From positions 1-39,333 of the IMG/VR virus record IMGVR_UViG_3300021373_000997: DNA of 39,333 bases; one strand, 5' to 3'. Below the pieces are notes generated by a model, which was given only the letters and a program-made list of their open reading frames with translations, was not told the origin of the DNA and ran no database searches. Numbering within the stretch: position 1 is the first letter of the stretch; each line of letters starts with the position of its first letter. This DNA is from a virus. Both the position numbers and the translations under genes were made by a program. This document shows positions 7,046 through 13,782 of the stretch, piece by piece.

Positions 7046-7226
7046 AACAGTCGTATGGGAGCGAGCAAAGCTCCTTATCTTAGCAGGCTACAGACAAGAC
7101 GAAGTTGTTGCTATATTGGCTTTAGAGTTCCAGTTCGACGAGTTCCAACAGGAAGACTTACCCGCACTGGTACGCCATCAAGCCAGATACTTCGGGGGTA
7201 AAGATGATAATCCAAATCGCAGTTGA
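7035..7226 (+). CDS. Small basic/helical hypothetical protein
   Basis: A 63-residue protein, using ATG 7035 inside the end of the previous gene. The sequence WERAKLLILAGYRQDEVVAILALEF resembles the first helices of a helix-turn-helix (helix, GY turn, EVVAIL helix), so weak DNA-binding potential exists. It overlaps the next gene by 23 nt. Function unknown. Confidence 0.55.
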   Translation: MPFKTVVWERAKLLILAGYRQDEVVAILALEFQFDEFQQEDLPALVRHQARYFGGKDDNPNRS

Positions 7227-7494
7227 GGATGCTTACAAGATAGGTGAGCACTCAGAAGAATTCATGGGAGCGCCCATCGACGATTATGACGATGGCGTCT
7301 TATGGGTAGTTGCCGATCCAGGCGATATCGACATCGAGGCTAAGTGGTGGCAAACCAAAGAACCCTACGAGTTTTGGGGTGAGCAAGGCTTCGAGTCAGT
7401 CACGGAGTACGAGATATACAAATGCACTTGGCATGGCTATGTCGTACTGAATGAAGAGGAAGTGTTTGAAAAAGTGGAGTTAGCTAATGAGTAA
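7204..7494 (+). CDS. Hypothetical acidic protein
   Basis: A 96-residue protein starting at ATG 7204 just after GGGGGTAAAG. Very acidic and rich in Trp, Tyr and Glu (DDYDDGVLWVVADPGDIDIEAKWW), alternating short strands and loops. Strong acidity with many aromatics is typical of phage DNA-mimic or host-inhibitor proteins, but that is only a resemblance. It overlaps the following gene by 8 nt. Confidence 0.6.
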   Translation: MIIQIAVEDAYKIGEHSEEFMGAPIDDYDDGVLWVVADPGDIDIEAKWWQTKEPYEFWGEQGFESVTEYEIYKCTWHGYVVLNEEEVFEKVELANE

Positions 7495-8158
7495 AAACAA
7501 CAGCATCCCAGAGAAGGTCAAGCAGGTACTCAGAGACATCGACGAGACACCTGAGACGGCTGGCTGGGATTGTCACGGAACCTATGTGCTGTATCACAAA
7601 ACCCTCGAAAGGGTAGCGGCGCAAGCGGGAGTCAAGTTTGATGCCCCTACTATTTTGATCAACGACATGGAGAAAAGGCGTGTGGCAATTCTCGTGCATG
7701 GACACCTCAACGGTCGAGAAGAATGGTCGATCGGAGAGGCGGCTGAGTACAACAACAAGAACTCCTATCCCTACGCTATGGCAGAAAAGCGGGCCAAGGA
7801 TAGGGTCATTCTCAAGCTCGTAGGTTTACACGGTCATGTCTACAGTGAGGACGAGGCTGACGATTACAACGAGCGTAATGACACCTACAAAGAAGAGGCT
7901 AATGTAGCCGCGAAGAAACAGTGGGTGGAATATATGGCATTGCTGCGGGATAACATCGACTGGTGTTATAACGCGGCGGCTCATATCGCTAACGATGATT
8001 GGTATGCGTTAGCGGGGCAGTGGAAAGACATAGACGACGACACAATGGCTAAGTTGTTCATTGCCACACGAGAGGGTGGGTTCTTTACCACCAAAGAGCG
8101 GGAGAAATGCAAAATTAATCCAGCCTTTAACAAAGCGAGAAAGGAGTTAGCGAAATGA
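7487..8158 (+). CDS. Putative single-strand annealing / recombination protein
   Basis: A 223-residue protein. Residues about 95-125 contain YPYAMAEKRAKDRVILKL and GHVYSEDEAD, a block I associate with Rad52/Sak-like or Erf-like phage annealing proteins. The N-terminal part (GWDCHGTYVLYHKTLERVA, then RRVAILVHG) is consistent with the beta-beta-alpha core of such proteins. The C-terminus is helical and basic. The SSB-like gene two positions downstream and the NinB/NinG genes later in the operon fit a recombination module. The family call is from pattern memory and uncertain. Confidence 0.5.
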   Translation: MSKNNSIPEKVKQVLRDIDETPETAGWDCHGTYVLYHKTLERVAAQAGVKFDAPTILINDMEKRRVAILVHGHLNGREEWSIGEAAEYNNKNSYPYAMAEKRAKDRVILKLVGLHGHVYSEDEADDYNERNDTYKEEANVAAKKQWVEYMALLRDNIDWCYNAAAHIANDDWYALAGQWKDIDDDTMAKLFIATREGGFFTTKEREKCKINPAFNKARKELAK

Positions 8159-8454
8159 TTACAGGCGACGAAGTTATTAGAAACTTCCATAAGCGCGACT
8201 CGTTGGTAAATTCGTTCTTTCTCAAGTGGATGGACAAACAAGAGGGAGAACCTGATTACCAAGGTCGCGTGCTAGACGTAGATGCAGAGTATCTACACGT
8301 ACAATACTTTTCATGGTTGACAGGCGAGGGATCTGACATTGGTAAAGTGGCCAACATGGAACTAGACCATTACGTGTTCTTTGACTCAACGGTCGAAATG
8401 AAATCAAAAGCAAAACATTCAATGAAAGAGGTGATAAATCGTTATGGATTATGA
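8155..8454 (+). CDS. Hypothetical protein with SH3/Tudor-like beta pattern
   Basis: A 99-residue protein coupled by an ATGA overlap. The middle (DYQGRVLDVDAEYLHVQYFSWLTG) has the strand pattern of a small SH3/Tudor-like barrel; the ends are helical and basic. It lies between the putative annealing protein and the SSB-like protein and overlaps the latter by 11 nt. No known family. Confidence 0.6.
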   Translation: MITGDEVIRNFHKRDSLVNSFFLKWMDKQEGEPDYQGRVLDVDAEYLHVQYFSWLTGEGSDIGKVANMELDHYVFFDSTVEMKSKAKHSMKEVINRYGL

Positions 8455-8689
8455 CAACGAGTTGTCGGGCGCACTGTTCCGCAACGACAAGAAGTCGAAA
8501 GAAACCGACAGAGACTTCCAAGGCGAAGTCACAGTCGAGGGTAAGGAATACTGGATCAGTTCTTGGGTCAACGAGAACAGGGAAGGTCGCAAGTATTTTA
8601 AGTTAAAGCTGAAGCCAAAAGACGATGCGCCAGCAAAGCCAGCGCCTCAGCAATCTAATAGTTTCACTAACGAGGATATCCCGTTTTGA
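8444..8689 (+). CDS. Small SSB-like / DUF736-like protein with SSB-type C-terminal tip
   Basis: An 81-residue protein. The N-terminal part (SGALFRNDKKS, DFQGEVTVEGKEYWISSWVN, FKLKLKPK) is the beta-barrel pattern of small DUF736-type phage proteins. A Pro/Ala/Gln linker leads to a C-terminus ending NEDIPF. Bacterial single-stranded-DNA-binding proteins end in DDDIPF, the tip that docks repair and replication partners. This protein probably coats ssDNA, or mimics the SSB tip to recruit host replication proteins. The tip is seen directly; ssDNA binding is inference. Confidence 0.65.
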   Translation: MDYDNELSGALFRNDKKSKETDRDFQGEVTVEGKEYWISSWVNENREGRKYFKLKLKPKDDAPAKPAPQQSNSFTNEDIPF

Positions 8690-8889
8690 ACTACATCAAC
8701 TGTGGGCGATGCTTAAGTGTCGCCCAGTCTCAATTTGGTCTTTCCAATGTAGACGTAGCTGAAAGGTTAGATGTTGCACCTCAGCAGGTATCGCGTTGGA
8801 AGAACGGCGAAAACATGAAGCTGCACACCATCCAGGATCTATGCGAGGTGTTCGGCATTACTTTAGAAGAGTTCTTCTCGTTGACGTAA
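8686..8889 (+). CDS. Cro/CI-like helix-turn-helix regulator
   Basis: A 67-residue protein with a classic HTH_3 fold: SQFGLSNVDVAERLDVAPQQVSRWKNGENM, where VDVAERLDVAPQQVSRW is helix-turn-recognition helix, and a last helix TIQDLCEVFGITLEEFFSL. The start is TTG 8686, overlapping the previous stop as TTGA, with GAGG 10 nt upstream; no upstream ATG exists and the first downstream ATG would cut the recognition helix. It likely represses one of the palindromic operators in this window (6479-6496, 14425-14441, 14659-14675). No partner repressor or integrase is present, so lysogeny is not implied. Confidence 0.8.
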   Translation: MNYINCGRCLSVAQSQFGLSNVDVAERLDVAPQQVSRWKNGENMKLHTIQDLCEVFGITLEEFFSLT

Positions 8890-8910
8890 AAAAGCCCCTA
8901 CGAGAGGGGC
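8888..8910 (-). terminator. Rho-independent terminator reading on the minus strand
   Basis: The hairpin GCCCCT-ACGAG-AGGGGC (8894-8910) has six As immediately upstream (8888-8893). Read on the minus strand this is a GC stem followed by six Us, a textbook terminator. On the + strand it is followed by AAATTG, so it should not stop the early operon. No minus-strand gene is seen, so it probably stops antisense transcripts. Confidence 0.6.
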
Positions 8911-8960
8911 AAATTGTCACGGAGCGGGAAGGAGTCCCAAGCGGAGTATATAACAGAACC

Positions 8961-9368
8961 ATGTCCGTACAAAAAATACTGGAAAGGCTCGAACACACTC
9001 GGAAGACATCAAGCGATCAGTGGGTAGCAGTTTGCCCAGCGCACAACGATAGAAGCCCGAGTTTGCACGTTCGAGAAAAAGAAGACGGGCGTATCTTGAT
9101 TCACTGCAAAGCAGGGTGCGGTGCCATTGATGTGCTAACTGCAATCGGTTTGAGTTACGACGATTTATTCCCCGATACCAAAGAAGATTACAGGAGCTTT
9201 CGTACTGTCCGAGATCATACGGTCGATGATTTCGTAGTGGAGATTTGGAACGCAGATCGTAAAGTCGGTAAGGCCGTAACAAAGGCTGACAAAGAACGCT
9301 ATCGACAAGCACTAATGCGTGGCGGTAAAGAGATAGGCTGGATTGATGAGTTGCTCGATCACACATGA
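8961..9368 (+). CDS. Primase-type CHC2 zinc-finger protein (stand-alone)
   Basis: A 135-residue protein. Zinc ligands of the CHC2 type are visible: Cys25 and His28 (CPAHNDRSPSLHV), Cys49 and Cys53 (HCKAGCGAIDVL). This is the DNA-recognition zinc finger of bacterial and phage primases; the following LTAIGLSYDDLFPD block is also typical. The TOPRIM catalytic domain is absent: the protein ends at about 135 residues with a basic helical region. Either it directs a host primase or works with the helicase encoded two genes on. ATG 8961 has only a weak upstream Shine-Dalgarno, and no better in-frame start exists. Confidence 0.75.
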   Translation: MSVQKILERLEHTRKTSSDQWVAVCPAHNDRSPSLHVREKEDGRILIHCKAGCGAIDVLTAIGLSYDDLFPDTKEDYRSFRTVRDHTVDDFVVEIWNADRKVGKAVTKADKERYRQALMRGGKEIGWIDELLDHT

Positions 9369-9898
9369 GTATCGCGGCAGTCAGTTGGGCACTGAACGAA
9401 GTGCGGGGGCTACGCGCCGCTGAAAAAGCCATACTCATAGCATTAGCGGATAGGGCAGATGCCGATGGCTACTGCTTTCCTAGCTACCAAGACATCACAG
9501 AGCGCAGTGGAGCGCATCGTGAGACAGTGGCGCTAGCGTTAAAGAAGTTTGAAGAGATAGGCTTGATACAGCGGAAGCGGAGGTACAGTAAGTCAAATGA
9601 ATACTACTTGTGTATCACACAGCGAGAGCCAGTCAGAGTTGAGGAAAAAGCAGCGAAGAGTAAGCAAGACGGATTCGATGAGTTCTGGTCAGCGTACCCT
9701 CGGAAGACTGCTAAGAAGCCAGCGACTCAAGCGTGGGGCGCGTTAAGCAAGAAAGATAAGAAAGCTGCAGTCGTAGGTTTGACTACATACGAGTTCAGCA
9801 AAGAAGCACGTTACATACCACATCCAGCAACATGGTTACGTCAGCGTAGGTGGGAAGACGTGTCTGAGTTAGTTACAGCGGGAGGATTGGAGATTTGA
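9365..9898 (+). CDS. Replication initiator (O-like, HTH_36 helix-turn-helix)
   Basis: A 177-residue protein coupled by an ATGA overlap. Residues 5-80 form a winged-helix: VRGLRAAEKAILIALADRADADGYCFPSYQDITERSG, then RETVALALKKFEEIGLI, the pattern of HTH_36 replication proteins. After a linker the C-terminal block FDEFWSAYPRKTAKKPATQAW, with KKDKKAAVVGL and PHPATWLRQRRWED, is the replisome-organiser tail seen in many phage initiators. It probably binds the origin (candidate iterons at 14253-14398) and loads the helicase encoded next. Confidence 0.8.
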   Translation: MSIAAVSWALNEVRGLRAAEKAILIALADRADADGYCFPSYQDITERSGAHRETVALALKKFEEIGLIQRKRRYSKSNEYYLCITQREPVRVEEKAAKSKQDGFDEFWSAYPRKTAKKPATQAWGALSKKDKKAAVVGLTTYEFSKEARYIPHPATWLRQRRWEDVSELVTAGGLEI

Positions 9899-10857
9899 AC
9901 CAGATGCCACGGCGATTCGATTTCACGGATGCCAAGCTACAAGAGATTTATCGGAAGTCGGAAGCTGCCGATGTCATTACTATTCCACAGATACGTGCTG
10001 CGCTCTTAGCCGAATTGCAGGCTGATCCTGAGACGGTGGGCTATCCGCTGCCTTGGGCTGACACTCATCACCTAGTTAGATTACGCGAGGGTGAGTTGTC
10101 GGTGTGGGCTGGTATCAATGGCCATAAGAAAAGCACGATCATTTCACAGGTGGCCGTTCACGCTGCACAGCATTGCAAGGTAGGCATTGCCAGCTTTGAA
10201 ATGCGTCTCACCGACACCGCAAAGATGATGTGTAAGCAAGCAGGTGCGACCGATGATGTCACCCTAGATTTTGCGGAAGATTTTATAGGGTGGAGTGCAG
10301 ATCGCATTTACCTCTACAGAGCGCTAGGTGGTGTCACACCCCTAGAGGCTCTCGGAGCTATCGCTGCAATGGCGGATGCGGGGTGCAAAATAGTCGTAGT
10401 TGATAACCTGCAGTTCTGCGGTGTCACTGATGACATCGAGAGAGAGCGACTGTTCATTAATCAGCTTATCGGCTTGGCTGATGCGCTACAGATACACATT
10501 GCGATTATCCACCACGTCAGGAAGCCACAATCGGGCGGCGATGAATATGTGCCGACAAGATTCGATGTGCGTGGGGGCGGGACAATAGTAGACCAGGCTC
10601 ATGTCCTGTTTATCTGTTGGCACAACAAGAAAAAGGCTGAGTACGAGAAGATGCAGGAGCTAGGTGTGCCACTGGGTGAGCGTGGCGCTGAGGTCATGAA
10701 ACAGCCGAACTTCAAGCTCATTGTAGCAAAGCAGCGACATGCACCATTTGAGGGCACTATCAAGCTGTGGGAGGGCAAAGGGCAAACATTCAAACGTGAA
10801 GAGACGCCGCAGTCACTTAGAGTCAAGATACCTCGTCTGGGAGACTACGGGGAATGA
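9895..10857 (+). CDS. DnaB/RecA-type replicative helicase
   Basis: A 320-residue RecA-fold ATPase without the DnaB N-terminal collar, similar in size to T7-gp4-like helicase domains. Walker A at residues 73-80 reads GINGHKKS, an atypical P-loop (usual GxxxxGKS, with Lys in place of the second Gly). Walker B is KIVVVDNLQF. Downstream HHVRKP and GGGTIVDQAHVL match the DnaB family H4 region and sensor. The start is TTG 9895 (GGAGG 9 nt upstream, TTGA overlap) or ATG 9904. It would unwind DNA at the phage fork with the initiator and zinc-finger primase protein upstream. Confidence 0.82.
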   Translation: MNQMPRRFDFTDAKLQEIYRKSEAADVITIPQIRAALLAELQADPETVGYPLPWADTHHLVRLREGELSVWAGINGHKKSTIISQVAVHAAQHCKVGIASFEMRLTDTAKMMCKQAGATDDVTLDFAEDFIGWSADRIYLYRALGGVTPLEALGAIAAMADAGCKIVVVDNLQFCGVTDDIERERLFINQLIGLADALQIHIAIIHHVRKPQSGGDEYVPTRFDVRGGGTIVDQAHVLFICWHNKKKAEYEKMQELGVPLGERGAEVMKQPNFKLIVAKQRHAPFEGTIKLWEGKGQTFKREETPQSLRVKIPRLGDYGE

Positions 10858-11717
10858 GGGTTCTCGATCTGTTTAGTGGTATTGGTGGCTTCAGTGTAGG
10901 TTTAGAGGCTGCAGGAATGGAGACAGTAGCGTTCTGTGAACCTAACGAATACTGTCAGAAGGTGTTACGGAAAAACTGGCCCGAGGTGCCTATCTATGAC
11001 GACGTTAGAGAACTCACAGCAGATCGACTTGTTCGGGATGGAATCAGAGCCGACATCATTACAGGCGGTTTCCCGTGCCAAGACATCAGCGTTGCAGGAA
11101 AGCAAGCTGGCATCGAAGGAGAGCGTAGCGGGCTATGGTCAGAGTGCGCCCGACTTCTTAGCGAGCTTCGACCGAGATACGCAATCTTTGAGAACGTCAC
11201 AAACTTGCTTACTGGAGACGGGGGAGCTTGGTTTGAGCAAGTTCTCTGGGATATTTCCGAGGTCGGGTATGATGCGGAGTGGCACTGTATACCAGCTAGC
11301 GCCATTGGCGCACCGCACAGACGAGACAGAGTATTCATTGTGGCCTACCCCAACAGCGATGACAGGCGGGGAGGGCATAGCGCCGAGTCACCTAGAGGGG
11401 ACGCATGGATGGAGCCTGGGAGCGGCGGCGAAAGACAGTCTCTCGCAGAAGCCATTTCGATTATGGCCAACGCCTACGGCGAACGAAGACGCTGCAGGGA
11501 CACCAGACGGGAAGATGCAAAAGATGCTGGGCAATCACCCATCATTACGCGGAAACACGCCCGAAGAATGGGCACGTGGGACTTTGAACCCGACGTGGGT
11601 AGAGTGGCTAATGGGGTTCCCAATCGGGCACACAGACTTAAAGGATTAGGCAACGCTATCGTGCCGCAGATTGCAGAGATTATTGGGGATGCTATATGGG
11701 ACAGTTCTGGATCGTAA
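10854..11717 (+). CDS. C5-cytosine DNA methyltransferase
   Basis: A 287-residue methyltransferase coupled by ATGA. It adds a methyl group from S-adenosylmethionine to C5 of cytosine in a short target, probably to evade host restriction. Motifs: I, DLFSGIGGFSVGLEAAG (about 5-21); IV, GGFPCQDIS with catalytic Cys75; VI, ENV; VIII, APHRRDRVFIVA; IX-X, RLKGLGNAIVPQ near the C-terminus. The region between VIII and IX (about 165-250) is the target-recognition domain and is short. A long second frame (10996-11649) lies inside it. Target sequence unknown. Confidence 0.93.
   Translation: MRVLDLFSGIGGFSVGLEAAGMETVAFCEPNEYCQKVLRKNWPEVPIYDDVRELTADRLVRDGIRADIITGGFPCQDISVAGKQAGIEGERSGLWSECARLLSELRPRYAIFENVTNLLTGDGGAWFEQVLWDISEVGYDAEWHCIPASAIGAPHRRDRVFIVAYPNSDDRRGGHSAESPRGDAWMEPGSGGERQSLAEAISIMANAYGERRRCRDTRREDAKDAGQSPIITRKHARRMGTWDFEPDVGRVANGVPNRAHRLKGLGNAIVPQIAEIIGDAIWDSSGS
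10996..11649 (+). CDS. Overlapping-frame protein of the LWPTPTA / LNPTWVEWLMGFP type
   Basis: A 217-residue open frame lying wholly inside the methyltransferase gene in another + frame. It contains blocks I recognise from stand-alone phage proteins found near methyltransferases: SLRTSQTCLLE, FPRSGMMRSGTVYQLAPL, LWPTPTA (twice, the second LWPTPTANE), and a C-terminal LNPTWVEWLMGFPIGHTDL. Chance translation of another frame should not yield these. Starts: ATG 10996, or ATG 11038; a GTG at 10936 also exists. No strong Shine-Dalgarno is seen, so expression is unproven. Function unknown; the setting suggests a partner of, or decoy from, the methyltransferase. Confidence 0.5.
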   Translation: MTTLENSQQIDLFGMESEPTSLQAVSRAKTSALQESKLASKESVAGYGQSAPDFLASFDRDTQSLRTSQTCLLETGELGLSKFSGIFPRSGMMRSGTVYQLAPLAHRTDETEYSLWPTPTAMTGGEGIAPSHLEGTHGWSLGAAAKDSLSQKPFRLWPTPTANEDAAGTPDGKMQKMLGNHPSLRGNTPEEWARGTLNPTWVEWLMGFPIGHTDLKD

Positions 11718-12133
11718 AGGAAAAGAGTCACATCGACGAGCGGGTAGAGCATTTCAGACGCTGGCTGCAGACAGAGTTTATCGGCGAGCATCCGATCATG
11801 TGGGAACCCCAGCGGTACAAGGCAAAACGATCATTGTCACAAAATTCGCTCTTTCACCTGTGGTGTCGTGAGATGTCTCAGCACTTCTCTGATCGTGGTG
11901 CTGACATCAATGAGGAGCGAATGAAAGAGTTGCTCTGCTACAAGTTTCTTGGCACTGAAGATAGGAAGATAGGGCAGACAGTTATCGAAGCGCAGGTTAG
12001 GCACACGTCTGATTTATCTCCAGGCGAAATGACAGACTTCATGGATCAATGTATCGCGTGGGCTTTAGATCACGGGGTGAAGCTAAGTAACCCTCCGCAG
12101 TCGGAGTACATGAGGATGACCAGTGGCACGTAA
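11696..12133 (+). CDS. NinB-like recombination protein
   Basis: A 145-residue protein overlapping the methyltransferase by 22 nt. The segment YKAKRSLSQNSLFHLWCREMSQHF matches the RS.SQN..FH core of phage NinB (lambda Orf) proteins, and the length is close to lambda NinB (146). The following EERMKELLCYKFLG and a MTDFMDQCIAWALDHGV helix fit as well. Orf assists RecBCD- or SSB-independent recombination by binding ssDNA. The NinG-like gene next to it supports the call. Confidence 0.65.
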   Translation: MGQFWIVKEKSHIDERVEHFRRWLQTEFIGEHPIMWEPQRYKAKRSLSQNSLFHLWCREMSQHFSDRGADINEERMKELLCYKFLGTEDRKIGQTVIEAQVRHTSDLSPGEMTDFMDQCIAWALDHGVKLSNPPQSEYMRMTSGT

Positions 12134-12530
12134 GCGCACGACAACATCCTTGATGGAAGAGGCTGCAAAGTTGACACAAAGGCTTGTCAAGATGAAGGCC
12201 GCAGATCACATGGGTATTGCGGAGTGCGTGACCTGTGGCAAGCAAGAACATTGGAAGGAATTAGATGGCGGGCACTTCGTACCGCGAGCACACAAGAAGC
12301 ACAAGTTAAGGGAGGAAAACATCCATCCGCAGTGTCGATACTGCAATCGTTACAGGAACGGAGCACTGGGCGAGTATACGCTGTACATGATTGATATGTA
12401 TGGCAGGGATTTTGTGGAGTGGCTCTGGGACACCAAGCAAGAAGTGGTGAAGCCAAACCGCGATGAATTAATCGAGATCATAGCAATGCTAAAGAATCAG
12501 ATAGCGGAGCAAGAGCAGAGGTTGGGGTAA
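12123..12530 (+). CDS. NinG-like (Rap-type) recombination endonuclease
   Basis: A 135-residue protein from GTG 12123. A zinc-binding pair Cys35/Cys38 (ECVTCGK), then LDGGHFVPRAHKKHKLREENIHPQ with His51, then Cys71/Cys74 (CRYCNRYRNGALGEY), match the phage NinG/Rap family, structure-specific nucleases acting on Holliday junctions and D-loops. The C-terminus (about 100-135) is a helical, heptad-like tail. It is shorter than lambda NinG (204) because N-terminal sequence is missing. It probably resolves recombination intermediates or trims replication concatemers before packaging. Confidence 0.8.
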   Translation: MARKRTTTSLMEEAAKLTQRLVKMKAADHMGIAECVTCGKQEHWKELDGGHFVPRAHKKHKLREENIHPQCRYCNRYRNGALGEYTLYMIDMYGRDFVEWLWDTKQEVVKPNRDELIEIIAMLKNQIAEQEQRLG

Positions 12531-12736
12531 TGCACGTACTAGATAGAATAGAAACGTACGAAAAGGAAGACGTGATGATAGCGATACAAGCTGCGATCAG
12601 GATGTCAAAACGATTCGAGGAAGATATGGTTGTGCTACATAACCTAAAAGTTGTGCCGCTAAAAAGTAATAGCGAACCACCACTTGAGATAGTAAGGTAT
12701 GACGGACAGCCTCATAGAGGATGGACAATAGGATGA
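12530..12736 (+). CDS. Small hypothetical protein
   Basis: A 68-residue protein coupled by TAATG. The N-terminal helix (RIETYEKEDVMIAIQAAIRMSKRFEED) is followed by two short strands and a C-terminal GQPHRGWTIG. No family recognised. It overlaps the next gene by ATGA, consistent with a true operon member. Confidence 0.6.
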   Translation: MHVLDRIETYEKEDVMIAIQAAIRMSKRFEEDMVVLHNLKVVPLKSNSEPPLEIVRYDGQPHRGWTIG

Positions 12737-13122
12737 GTGACTTAGCTTACTTACCAAAAGACCGAATGGTCGCGAGTCTGGTAGAGGAGTTGCCAGCATT
12801 CGTTTTCTATAACGTCAACGTGGGTCAGGTGCTTGACCTTGTAATGGGTGACGTCAGAGCTTACACCCAAGTTTTAGACACTAACTGGCTTACGCTGATC
12901 TATCGGCTACACCACGCAGAGATTTTAGAGTGGTGTGATATGGATTATGCTGATCTGATTGACCCAGACTTCGAGCAACAAGCTGTTAACTTTGTAATGG
13001 CTGCAACGTGTAACTGGTCTCGAAAGTTTTGCGAGGCTTACGCTGACAGCGGTAAGGTCAGCGAGATGATCGACGAATGTAAGGTGACTTACCTTGATAG
13101 ATATAAAGCACAATTTCACTGA
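12733..13122 (+). CDS. Hypothetical helical protein
   Basis: A 129-residue protein. I choose ATG 12733 because it overlaps the previous stop as ATGA; an in-frame ATG at 12721 is possible. Helical throughout, with many aromatics (VFYNVNVGQVLDLVMGD, WLTLIYRLHHAEILEW), acidic. No signal, membrane span or catalytic motif is visible. It overlaps the next gene by 29 nt. Confidence 0.65.
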   Translation: MSDLAYLPKDRMVASLVEELPAFVFYNVNVGQVLDLVMGDVRAYTQVLDTNWLTLIYRLHHAEILEWCDMDYADLIDPDFEQQAVNFVMAATCNWSRKFCEAYADSGKVSEMIDECKVTYLDRYKAQFH

Positions 13123-13765
13123 TTGCATTGATGACCTACGGTCTACAGTAAGGGATCAGATACCGTTTGCCACGTCGCTTGCCATGAACAACGCACTGAA
13201 AAGTGTGCGAGAGAAGGTCAAGGCTGAGATGGATAACCACATCGAAGGTGGCCCAACGTACTTTACTCGTACAGGTATGATGCTGTTCGCTACGTCTAAA
13301 GATAACCCAGAAGGCGCACTGGTGTTCAAATCGTTAGACGGCTCTCAGAAAAAGTCACGCGCTTACATGCAACAGCTAATGTACTCGGGGAAAAAAGATG
13401 CTTTCCACACAAAATTGCCAGAGCCTAGCACCAAAAACTTCAAGAAGTACGCTCCTCAACACTTTACCGATAAAGGGAACATCAACAGGAGGTTCTACGA
13501 AATGGCGGCAAAGAAAGGGCACAAGCTGTACTTCACAGGTGTGCCCAAGCCAGGCAAGAAGAAGTGGCACAAGAACCAAGCGGTAGCTGGTATTTGGATG
13601 AGAACTGAAGATGGCTTGCGGATGTTAGTGTCTTTGAAGAGAACAACCCGACAGCAAAGAAAGACCTTTGATGCGCCATTTATCGCAAGGCAACACTACA
13701 ACTCGATCATCCACAATGAGTATCGTGATGCTTTCGTCTTCGCACTAAAGACGATGAAGCTCTAA
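13094..13765 (+). CDS. Putative minor-tail-Z-like protein in the early operon
   Basis: A 223-residue basic protein starting at TTG 13094 inside the previous gene (no upstream ATG). The opening helix QIPFATSLAMNNALKSVREKVKAEM resembles lambda gpZ-like (tail completion) proteins, which commonly have IPFA.A.ALN. The rest is Lys/Arg-rich with YFTRTGM and KTFDAPFIARQHYNS blocks. If it is a gpZ homologue, it is oddly placed, far from the tail genes at 24-33 kb. A nucleic-acid-binding role is the alternative given the charge. Confidence 0.45.
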   Translation: MIDIKHNFTDCIDDLRSTVRDQIPFATSLAMNNALKSVREKVKAEMDNHIEGGPTYFTRTGMMLFATSKDNPEGALVFKSLDGSQKKSRAYMQQLMYSGKKDAFHTKLPEPSTKNFKKYAPQHFTDKGNINRRFYEMAAKKGHKLYFTGVPKPGKKKWHKNQAVAGIWMRTEDGLRMLVSLKRTTRQQRKTFDAPFIARQHYNSIIHNEYRDAFVFALKTMKL

Positions 13766-13780
13766 TTTACTATTCCACAG
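13766..13780 (+). repeat. Solo copy of the TTTACTATYCCACRG repeat
   Basis: TTTACTATTCCACAG, identical to the second unit of the array at 14253-14398, placed just before ATG 13783. It is 470 bp away from the array, so the bound factor may act on both sites. Confidence 0.6.
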
Positions 13781-13782
13781 CT

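Noticed and set aside
8917-9438. Open frame of 173 codons on the minus strand
   Set aside because: It overlaps the primase zinc-finger gene and the start of the initiator, both with clear motifs; its translation is Leu/Arg/Ser-rich without a domain.
12187-12456. Open frame of 89 codons on the minus strand
   Set aside because: It is the shadow of the NinG-like gene, whose cysteine and histidine ligands are evident on the + strand.
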